Source: Fidelibacterota bacterium (GTDB lineage Bacteria; Marinisomatota; Marinisomatia; Marinisomatales; UBA1611). Taken from it: a stretch of DNA of 29,103 nucleotides. Below the pieces are notes generated by a model, which searched no databases, had not been told where the DNA came from, and was given only the letters and a program-made list of their open reading frames with translations. Below, one piece after another: positions 16,877 through 22,790 of this stretch. The translations under genes were made by a program, and so were the position numbers. How positions within the stretch are numbered: the first letter of the stretch is position 1; each line of letters opens with the position of its first letter. The stretch lies in the NCBI GenBank assembly GCA_002718285.1, contig PBAR01000023.1:82994-112096 (forward strand). The letters run 5' to 3'.

Positions 16877-18205
16877 CTAAAGAAAGTTACTTGCAATTTC
16901 GGCAAGCGCACTACGTTCCCCTTTTTTTAGAGTAATATGGCCAAAAATATCCTGTCCTTTCATTCGACTGATTAGGTAGGTCAGCCCATTGGAGTGCTTA
17001 TCCAGGTAAGGATGATCAATCTGATTTATATCTCCAGTAAAAATTATTTTGGTTCCTTCTCCAGCACGAGTTATTACAGTTTTTACTTCATGAGGAGTTA
17101 AATTCTGAGCTTCATCAATAATAAAATAAGTTTTTTGTAGACTGCGACCACGGATATAAGCAAGCGGGGTTATTAATAATTTTTCATCTTCAAGCATCTC
17201 ATTAATCTTAAGAGCTCGGTTATCGGTCTTTTTAAACTGGTGCCTTATCACTGACAGGTTATCAAAAAGTGGCTGCATATATGGATCGAGCTTGGATTGA
17301 ATATCTCCAGGAAGAAAACCAAGATCTCTGTTACTCAATGGAACGATAGGTCTTGCCAGAAATATCTGTCTATATTTTTTACGGCAATCCAGGGCCGCAG
17401 CAAGAGCCAAGAGTGTTTTTCCAGTGCCTGCTTTACCTGATAATGAAACTAGCTGAACTCGTTCGTCCATAAGTATATGTAATGCAAAGGATTGTTCTGC
17501 ATTTCGAGGCTCAATTCCATATGCTACGGGTTTGTCAATTCGAACAATTTTCTTTTCAAAAGCATCATAAGTACTAAGTACTGATTTTTGGCCGTTACGT
17601 AAAATAAAATTTTCATTAGCTAAAGGATTTTTTAATTCTGGAACTATTTTTGCATCAATGCTAAAGGTAGAGCGCAGTATATCAATCGTCTCAGAACTAA
17701 CACTTTCTACAAGTCTTGAACCAGTATAAACTTTGCTTATGTCATCAACCTTGTCAGTTGTATAATCCTCAGCTTTTAACCCCAAAGACCGTGCTTTAAG
17801 TCTCATATTCGTATCTTTGGAAACCATTATAACTTTTCTATCTTGGTTTTCTTTGTTTAGTTTATATGCACAATTTATAATTCTATGATCGGGACTATCT
17901 TCTTGGAAGGATGCTTCAACATCTTTATGCCAATCGTGGTTGACCACAACCCTGATTTTCCCTTTTGATTGTTGAGAAGGTGTTTTATTCTCCTCAGCTA
18001 TATCAGTAGACATTTCATCCAATATTCTTAGGAATTCTCTGGCATTATAATGAATTTGCTCATTTCCGCGCTTAAATTGATCCAATTCCTCAAGTACAGA
18101 AATTGGTATTACAATATCATTTTCTTCAAATTGTTTAATACATGTGGAATCGTGTAAAATAACATTCGTATCTAGTATAAATAATTTTCTAAGTGATGTT
18201 TTCAA
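16877..18205 (-). CDS. PIN-PhoH fusion ATPase (PhoH2/YlaK type)
   Basis: Cytoplasmic 442-residue protein that joins a PIN ribonuclease domain to a PhoH P-loop ATPase; characterised PhoH2 proteins unwind and cut RNA. The PIN domain (about 1-140) has the acidic residues D12 (ILDTNVILHD), E39/E40 (VLEELDQF), D106 and D131 (SKDTNMRLKA). The PhoH domain (about 235-442) has Walker A GKAGTGKT (257-264), ARPIVPLSNRDLGFLPGD (about 284-301), Walker B FIIDEAQN (361-368), and FTGDINQID followed by the long conserved tail to the C-terminus. The start is TTG at 18205; no in-frame ATG lies between it and the upstream stop, and the PIN motif begins 10 residues later. It lies 170 nt downstream of the Nudix/membrane-protein pair on the same strand. 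Confidence 0.93.
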   Translation of the reverse strand: MKTSLRKLFILDTNVILHDSTCIKQFEENDIVIPISVLEELDQFKRGNEQIHYNAREFLRILDEMSTDIAEENKTPSQQSKGKIRVVVNHDWHKDVEASFQEDSPDHRIINCAYKLNKENQDRKVIMVSKDTNMRLKARSLGLKAEDYTTDKVDDISKVYTGSRLVESVSSETIDILRSTFSIDAKIVPELKNPLANENFILRNGQKSVLSTYDAFEKKIVRIDKPVAYGIEPRNAEQSFALHILMDERVQLVSLSGKAGTGKTLLALAAALDCRKKYRQIFLARPIVPLSNRDLGFLPGDIQSKLDPYMQPLFDNLSVIRHQFKKTDNRALKINEMLEDEKLLITPLAYIRGRSLQKTYFIIDEAQNLTPHEVKTVITRAGEGTKIIFTGDINQIDHPYLDKHSNGLTYLISRMKGQDIFGHITLKKGERSALAEIASNFL

Positions 18206-18375
18206 TGGTTTGTTAATTAATCTAGTATATTACTATTCAAAGATTGAAATGAACTTAATTAGTAAAAATATTTGCTAACAATAATAAGGAATTATTACAA
18301 TATCGGGTTTGGTTTGTTTAAAGATAAATTTAATACTGGTACTAAATATTGAATCCAATGAGAATTATTATTTTT

Positions 18376-18627
18376 TTAATCTAAAACCCCAAAAAAAGTA
18401 CTCAGGGTTTTAACAATAATAACAGTATAAATCAGACCTAGTGATAATAAGGGAATTGGAGTAATGCGGTACTTTACCATATAAGGACTATCATTTGTTT
18501 TCCTTCGATATAATTCACGAAGGATCTCCAGTGTTAATTTGCTAAAGTATATGCCGATAAAAAATAATCCGAATAAAATCAAATGATCGGTAAAAGATAA
18601 AGAGTTTAACCAGTGTCCTAGTTTCAA
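18376..18627 (-). CDS. Small two-TM membrane protein coupled to the Nudix gene
   Basis: I do not recognise a family. The 83-residue product has two hydrophobic segments (about residues 14-34, LILFGLFFIGIYFSKLTL, and about 57-78, PIPLLSLGLIYTVIIV) with a basic loop between them (RELYRRKTNDSPYMVKYR), so both ends are probably on the same side of the inner membrane. The start is TTG at 18627-18625 and overlaps the TGA stop of the Nudix gene by 4 nt in the form TTGA; AGGA lies 6 nt upstream of it. This coupling and good ribosome-binding site argue that the small ORF is real and is made together with the Nudix enzyme. Confidence 0.72.
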   Translation of the reverse strand: MKLGHWLNSLSFTDHLILFGLFFIGIYFSKLTLEILRELYRRKTNDSPYMVKYRITPIPLLSLGLIYTVIIVKTLSTFFGVLD

Positions 18628-19247
18628 AAGATTTCCTTTAAAGCCATTTTAAATTCAGATAGAATAATTGAAGTTGCGCCCCATACTTGTTCATTTCCAA
18701 GATAGAAATATGGAATTATTTGTATTTTTCCTCGAAAAATTCTTTTTTTATCCTTTTGTATTTTTTCATCAAGAAATGTATCCAGGGATACTGAAAAAAT
18801 ACGCTCTACTTCAATTTGATTAACTTTAGTTATTGGTTCTTTATCAACCCATCCTACGACAGGAAATATCTCAAAACAAGATGTTGGAATATTAAATGAT
18901 GTAAGTGATCCAATCACATTTACAAGATTTTGGCGAACTCCAATCTCTTCATAAGTTTCTCTTAATGCAGCCTCGGCAATCGTCTCACCATGCTCAACAG
19001 TACCTCCTGGAAGCGATATTTGATTTTTATGATGCTCAACCTTATTAGTTCGTTTAGTAAGGAAAAAATTCCATCCGTGATCTTTTGGAAATAATAGGAT
19101 TAGTACACTTGCAGCAATACGACCTGGATTTTTACTTGAAATCATATATGAAAAATCGGGATATATCATCATGATTTCCTGGGCTTTTTTCCCAGGTAGA
19201 GGTTGGGATAGACGTTCTGTTAATTGTCTAATAAATGTTGGTATCAT
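18624..19247 (-). CDS. Nudix hydrolase, CoA pyrophosphatase (NudL/YeaB-like)
   Basis: Hydrolyses a nucleoside diphosphate linked to another moiety; the closest known subfamily splits CoA and its derivatives into 3',5'-ADP and phosphopantetheine. 207 residues. The Nudix box is intact at about 82-104: GTVEHGETIAEAALRETYEE followed by IGV, matching Gx5Ex7REUxEExGU. Just before it is the CoA-pyrophosphatase-type block LTKRTNKVEHHKNQISLPGG (about 63-82), which separates this subfamily from other Nudix enzymes. The ATG at 19245-19247 faces the divergent HAD gene with about 60 nt between them. The downstream small membrane ORF overlaps its stop codon. Nudix is certain; CoA as substrate is a motif-based inference. 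Confidence 0.9.
   Translation of the reverse strand: MIPTFIRQLTERLSQPLPGKKAQEIMMIYPDFSYMISSKNPGRIAASVLILLFPKDHGWNFFLTKRTNKVEHHKNQISLPGGTVEHGETIAEAALRETYEEIGVRQNLVNVIGSLTSFNIPTSCFEIFPVVGWVDKEPITKVNQIEVERIFSVSLDTFLDEKIQKDKKRIFRGKIQIIPYFYLGNEQVWGATSIILSEFKMALKEIF
18634..18638 (-). promoter_or_regulatory. Shine-Dalgarno site for the TTG start of the 83-residue ORF
   Basis: AAGGA on the minus strand, 6 nt before TTG, inside the last codons of the Nudix gene. It decides the start of the coupled small membrane protein. Confidence 0.6.
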
Positions 19248-19307
19248 TAAATAGAAAAGTTATCATTTTATAGAAAAACTGCCCCAATTTTACGATTGGA
19301 TATTGTG

Positions 19308-19952
19308 ATGAAATACAAACATTTAATTTGGGATTGGAATGGAACTTTGATTAATGATACTTGGTTATGCGTGGAAGGGATTAACCATATTTTGTCTAGT
19401 CGTAATATGGGAATGATTAGCGAGGAAAAATATAAAGAAATTTTTAGTTTTCCTGTGATTGAATACTATATAAAACTGGGATTTGATTTTAATCGGGAAT
19501 CTTTTTCTGTTATTGGAACAGAATTCATAGATTTTTATAATGATAATTTTCATAAACTGAGCCTCCATACCAAAGTACGTCCTGTATTGAATGCGGTATT
19601 AAAAAGTAAACGGACTCAATCTATTTTATCCGCTGGAAAACAATCTCTTCTGAAGAATTGGGTCAAAAGCCACGAATTATCAAATTATTTTATTAATATT
19701 CTTGGAATAGATAATCATTATGCTGATGGAAAAATTGAACTTGGTAGAGCTTGGATGTTGGAGCTTAAGTATTCGCGAGATGAAGTAATATTAATTGGAG
19801 ATACAATTCATGATAGTGAAGTTGCTGAAGTAATTGGCATAGACTGTTTACTTTTAGATCAAGGCCATGTAGCACGAAGAAGATTAAAAAAAACAGGAAG
19901 ATTGGTTTTTAATAATATTGATCAACTTTGGGGATATATAAATTCTATCTAG
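19308..19952 (+). CDS. HAD-superfamily phosphatase-like hydrolase with DWNGT motif
   Basis: A 214-residue protein of the haloacid dehalogenase superfamily, phosphoglycolate-phosphatase-like with a helical C1 cap. Motif I is LIWDWNGTLIND with nucleophile D9; the usual second Asp (DxD) is Asn11. Motif II is probably the Ser in SILSAGKQ. Motif IV is VILIGDTIHDSEVAEVIGID with two acidic residues for Mg2+. I take the ATG at 19308 because the protein then begins MKYKHLIWDW like relatives; a TTG at 19296 is in frame but adds nothing recognisable. It is divergent from the Nudix gene and stands alone. The substrate is unknown; phosphoglycolate or another small phosphoester is possible. Confidence 0.85.
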   Translation: MKYKHLIWDWNGTLINDTWLCVEGINHILSSRNMGMISEEKYKEIFSFPVIEYYIKLGFDFNRESFSVIGTEFIDFYNDNFHKLSLHTKVRPVLNAVLKSKRTQSILSAGKQSLLKNWVKSHELSNYFINILGIDNHYADGKIELGRAWMLELKYSRDEVILIGDTIHDSEVAEVIGIDCLLLDQGHVARRRLKKTGRLVFNNIDQLWGYINSI

Positions 19953-20049
19953 ATCTATGGAAATTTATTTGTTTTATATTATTATTAGTACTTTGTTGTG
20001 TTCAATATTTAGACTTGGAAATAGAAAAAACATAATTGAAATTGTTTAA

Positions 20050-20076
20050 TTGATTTAGGGATTAATCCAATATAAT
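20050..20076 (+). promoter_or_regulatory. Possible sodN promoter
   Basis: TTGATT (20050-20055) and TATAAT (20071-20076) are 15 nt apart, shorter than the ideal 17. A second TATAAT lies at 20084-20089, and a Bacteroidetes-style TAnnTTTG (TATATTTG) at 20107-20114 lacks a correctly spaced partner. The 200-nt AT-rich gap before sodN makes a promoter here likely, but the exact element is uncertain. Confidence 0.25.
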
Positions 20077-20141
20077 AAATTGATATAATGTTTTGTGCAA
20101 CCAATTTATATTTGATATTAATCTTACAATAACGATATTAT

Positions 20142-20147
20142 GAGGAT
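20142..20147 (+). promoter_or_regulatory. Shine-Dalgarno site of sodN
   Basis: GAGGAT with its AGGA core 6 nt before the ATG at 20153. It supports the start that gives the signal peptide. Confidence 0.7.
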
Positions 20148-20152
20148 CTAGT

Positions 20153-20653
20153 ATGAAACTTGTAGTTATAGTCATTTTTTCTTTCTTTTTTACAACTCAA
20201 TCAAAATTATTGGCACATTGTCAGATTCCTTGTGGAATATATGATGATGCCTTACGTATTGCTCAATTGCAAGAAGATTTGCGTACAATTGAAAAAGCTA
20301 TGACTAAGATTAAGTTTCAAAAGAATAATAATGACGCTCACGCTTTGAATCAATCGATCCGTTGGATACAAACGAAGGATCGACATGCCGACCAGATACA
20401 GGAAACTGTTTCAACTTATTTTCTAACTCAGAGAATCAAAGCAAAAAATATCAATCAAGGGGATTCTTATAAACTATATGTATCACAGACTACAAATTTA
20501 CATCAATTAATGATAGCTGCGATGAAATGTAAACAAACGGTTGATTTAAATCATGTTCAGGATGGATTAAAACTATTGGATAAATTTATTTATTTATATT
20601 TTGATGAGCATGGACAAGGCCATTTAAAAACAATCACAAAAGACATTAAATAG
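20153..20653 (+). CDS. sodN: Nickel superoxide dismutase with N-terminal signal peptide
   Basis: Converts superoxide to oxygen and hydrogen peroxide at a Ni centre bound by the N-terminal 'nickel hook'. The 166-residue precursor has a hydrophobic leader at 1-21 (MKLVVIVIFSFFFTTQSKLLA) followed directly by HCQIPCGIYDD. Cleavage after Ala21 would free His22 as residue 1, with Cys23 and Cys27 as the Cys2/Cys6 ligands and Tyr30 as the conserved Tyr9. Mature length would be about 145 residues against 117 in Streptomyces; the rest is helical, with the family-like stretch IQETVSTYFLTQRIK. Asp3 of the Streptomyces enzyme is Gln here. No SodX maturation peptidase gene lies within the window, so signal peptidase may do the processing. 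Export then implies a periplasmic or secreted enzyme. Confidence 0.93.
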   Translation: MKLVVIVIFSFFFTTQSKLLAHCQIPCGIYDDALRIAQLQEDLRTIEKAMTKIKFQKNNNDAHALNQSIRWIQTKDRHADQIQETVSTYFLTQRIKAKNINQGDSYKLYVSQTTNLHQLMIAAMKCKQTVDLNHVQDGLKLLDKFIYLYFDEHGQGHLKTITKDIK

Positions 20654-20714
20654 AAAATCAACCACTATATATATTTAAATTTTACCATTCGTAAAAAAAG
20701 AATATGATATTTAA

Positions 20715-21482
20715 ATGAAAATTTATTCAACTACATTGATAAACATTATGTTGAGTATAGGTATATGTTATGCTGATGCTACAGAATGGGGTAAGCTTGA
20801 TTCATTAGATGGATTATTTTATAAAGATGGGGAATTATTTACAGGAGATGTAGTTAAATATCTTGATGGAGGACTGATGAGTGGTCAATTTAAAGATGGG
20901 GTACGTAATGGGAATTGGAAAACCACGAATAGGGTGGGGGAACCACTTTTAATTGGGTACTATAAAAATGGGGAGCCTCATGGACGTTGGCAACAATGGT
21001 ATAGTAATGGAAAACCAGAGCTAGATGCAAATTTTACTTTTGGTATTTTTGATGGACCATATTTGGAATGGAATGAAAAAGGTAAAAAGCTTGTGGACGC
21101 AAATTATGTGAATGGATTAGAACATGGAAAATACAGGGAGTGGCATGATAATGGGAAAAAAGCAGTGTTTGCAAATTACGATAAAGGTAAATGCATAGGA
21201 ATATATAAAGAATGGTATGATACAGGTAAAAAACTATTAAAAATCGAATTTCTAAATGGTAAGGAAAATGGGAAATGGACACAATGGTACCCCAATGGGA
21301 AAAAAGAAATGGTGATCCATTACACAAATGGTATTGCTAATGGTAAAGCACAGTTTTGGTTCGAGAATGGGAGTCTCCAAGCAGAAGGGGAAATAGTAGG
21401 TGATACACCTAGCGGAGGTTGGATTCTAAAAGATTCTGGGGGAGTTCGAAGGGCTATGAGATCTTCTAATTTCCAAAAATAG
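20715..21482 (+). CDS. Exported MORN_2-repeat protein, first of a tandem pair
   Basis: A 255-residue protein with a signal peptide (about residues 1-20, ending CYA) and seven consecutive repeats of exactly 24 residues from about residue 66 to 236. Each unit follows the MORN_2 pattern G-x-W/Y-x-x-W-x-x-x-G-K-x, as in GKYREWHDNGKKAVFANY and GKWTQWYPNGKKEMVIHY. Databases often label such proteins 'YwqK family antitoxin', but nothing here suggests a toxin partner. The N-terminal section EWGKLDSLDGLFYKDGELFT and the C-terminal PSGGWILKDSGGVRR are shared with the next gene. It begins 61 nt after sodN. Role unknown; beta-hairpin repeats of this type probably form an extended surface or periplasmic solenoid. 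It could be cotranscribed with sodN. Confidence 0.82.
   Translation: MKIYSTTLINIMLSIGICYADATEWGKLDSLDGLFYKDGELFTGDVVKYLDGGLMSGQFKDGVRNGNWKTTNRVGEPLLIGYYKNGEPHGRWQQWYSNGKPELDANFTFGIFDGPYLEWNEKGKKLVDANYVNGLEHGKYREWHDNGKKAVFANYDKGKCIGIYKEWYDTGKKLLKIEFLNGKENGKWTQWYPNGKKEMVIHYTNGIANGKAQFWFENGSLQAEGEIVGDTPSGGWILKDSGGVRRAMRSSNFQK
20910..21422 (+). repeat. Seven 72-nt coding repeats (MORN_2 units), first paralogue
   Basis: The seven 24-residue units are encoded in a strict 72-nt period, the last slightly longer. The GGxAAA-type codons for Gly-Lys and the TGG codon for Trp recur at fixed offsets. The repeats are diverged at DNA level, so they are old rather than recent slippage products. Confidence 0.75.
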
Positions 21483-21523
21483 TGTCTTTATTATAGCTAT
21501 ATATTTATCTAATTTTTAATTTC

Positions 21524-22270
21524 GTGATTCGAATAATACTTGGTCTATTTATTTTTGGTTGTCTTTTTGGCCAGGATCCCGTGGATTGGGGAAGGATAGA
21601 TTCTTTAGATGGTGTAATATATAAGGAAGGTAAACCTTTCACTGGTCAGGTATATAAAAAGCTGGAGGTAGGTGAGATCTATGGTGAATATTTAGATGGT
21701 ATTCGCCATGGTATATGGCAAAAATTGAATCGGATACAGAAACCATTGATGATTGGTGAATATAATGAAGGAAAAAAAATTGGTATCTGGCAGTATTGGT
21801 ATTTAAATGGTAACCAAAAATTATATGCAGAATTTGATAATGGCATATTAAATGGGAAATATCGTGAATGGTATGTAGATGGTAAAAAGGCTGTGGCAGC
21901 AAATTATAAATTTGGAAAAGAGAATAAAAAATATGTTTCCTGGCATTCCAATGGTAAAAAGGCTGTTAAAGCTCAATTCATTGATGGCCTCCCAGAAGGG
22001 AAATATATTGAATGGTATGTAGATGGCACCAAGCGATTAATCATACCCTATAAAAATGGGAAAGAAGATGGTACCTTGATTCAATGGTATTCTAATGGGA
22101 AAAAAGAACTAACTATTGATTATGTGAATGGAGTTGCTTGGGGAAAAGCTCGGTTTTGGTATAAGGATGGAAACTTAAAAATCGAAGGAGAAATTATTAG
22201 TGAAACAGAGTCTGGAGGATTTGTTCTTCGCGATCGTGGTGGGAATAAAAGATATTATGAGTTCAAATAA
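21524..22270 (+). CDS. Exported MORN_2-repeat protein, second of a tandem pair
   Basis: A 248-residue paralogue of the preceding gene, with the same layout: exported N-terminus, the DWGRIDSLDGVIYKEGKPFT block, seven 24-residue MORN_2 units from about residue 63 to 232 (for example GKYREWYVDGKKAVAANY and GTLIQWYSNGKKELTIDY), and an ending SGGFVLRDRGGNKR. The start is GTG at 21524, since the leader IRIILGLFIFGCLFG begins right there. The leader could be cut by signal peptidase I after LFG, or Cys13 could serve as a weak lipobox (FIFGC). It begins 41 nt after its neighbour and is followed at once by a strong terminator, so the pair ends a transcription unit. Function unknown. Confidence 0.82.
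   Translation: MIRIILGLFIFGCLFGQDPVDWGRIDSLDGVIYKEGKPFTGQVYKKLEVGEIYGEYLDGIRHGIWQKLNRIQKPLMIGEYNEGKKIGIWQYWYLNGNQKLYAEFDNGILNGKYREWYVDGKKAVAANYKFGKENKKYVSWHSNGKKAVKAQFIDGLPEGKYIEWYVDGTKRLIIPYKNGKEDGTLIQWYSNGKKELTIDYVNGVAWGKARFWYKDGNLKIEGEIISETESGGFVLRDRGGNKRYYEFK
21710..22219 (+). repeat. Seven 72-nt coding repeats (MORN_2 units), second paralogue
   Basis: The same 72-nt period as in the first paralogue, with repeat number unchanged. This indicates whole-gene duplication after the repeat array had formed rather than independent repeat growth. Confidence 0.72.
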
Positions 22271-22294
22271 AAAAGCCACTTATGGTGGCTTTTT
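22270..22294. terminator. Bidirectional Rho-independent terminator
   Basis: AAAAGCCAC (22271-22279) pairs perfectly with GTGGCTTTT (22285-22293) around the loop TTATG; A22270-T22294 extends the stem. The T run serves plus-strand transcripts and the A run gives a T run for minus-strand transcripts. It sits exactly between convergent gene ends (22270 and 22319), so it can stop both the MORN_2 unit and the PorV-like operon. Confidence 0.88.
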
Positions 22295-22318
22295 GTAAAC
22301 TTGCTAAAATAAAAATAA

Positions 22319-22765
22319 TTACTTGTAATATTTATCATGCATATCAGGGGCAATGGTTAAGAGTTCATTCTCAAATAATTTTGCTTTTTCTTCATCCCCG
22401 AGTTTAAGATATAATTGACATACAAGATGGGTCAGTTGCGGTATTTTCTTATGCTCTGGATTCTTTTCTTTTAAAACAGAAAGTGTGTTTAACATTTTAC
22501 CCAATGCATTTTTTAAAGCACCTTCATCAATGCCTTTCATTGATTTTCGGTAATAAAGATGGTGGAGCGCTTCGTCTTCTGCTTCTACACCACGAACACC
22601 TGCAACTGCAGTTATTTTTTCAACTTCATACTCTTCTGTAGTTACTTCCTCAATCTCTTCCCAGATAGTACTTTCCCACATTGCGTCCATATCTAGGTCA
22701 TCATCATCCTGGGCCCAAATGATACTAAAAACAAATAAACTGAGTATTTTTAATATATGTTTCAT
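22319..22765 (-). CDS. Small exported acidic protein with TPR-like C-terminus
   Basis: I do not recognise a family. From the ATG at 22763-22765 the product has 148 residues: a signal peptide (MKHILKILSLFVFSIIWA, cleaved before Q), a strongly acidic stretch (DDDDLDMDAMWES onwards to about residue 50), a short neutral patch ITAVAGVRG, and a helical C-terminal half whose last 40 residues look like one TPR unit (LTHLVCQLYLKLGDEEKAKL). The frame is open 11 codons further upstream, but the chosen ATG is preceded by GAGAAAG and begins the signal peptide. It starts 25 nt after the stop of the PorV/transglutaminase/TPR gene and ends before the shared terminator, so it is the last gene of that operon and may be a periplasmic partner of its TPR part. 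Confidence 0.75.
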   Translation of the reverse strand: MKHILKILSLFVFSIIWAQDDDDLDMDAMWESTIWEEIEEVTTEEYEVEKITAVAGVRGVEAEDEALHHLYYRKSMKGIDEGALKNALGKMLNTLSVLKEKNPEHKKIPQLTHLVCQLYLKLGDEEKAKLFENELLTIAPDMHDKYYK

Positions 22766-22790
22766 AATTCTTTCTCTATCAAGACTGAAT

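Noticed and set aside
16859..16882. AT-rich hairpin between the convergent ends of the 112-residue gene and the PIN-PhoH gene as a terminator
   Set aside because: The stem is short, bulged and has almost no GC pairs; it could be chance in AT-rich DNA.
20715..22270. MORN_2 pair as a toxin-antitoxin system (YwqK label)
   Set aside because: Both products have export signals and neither is next to a toxin-like gene; they are paralogues of each other.
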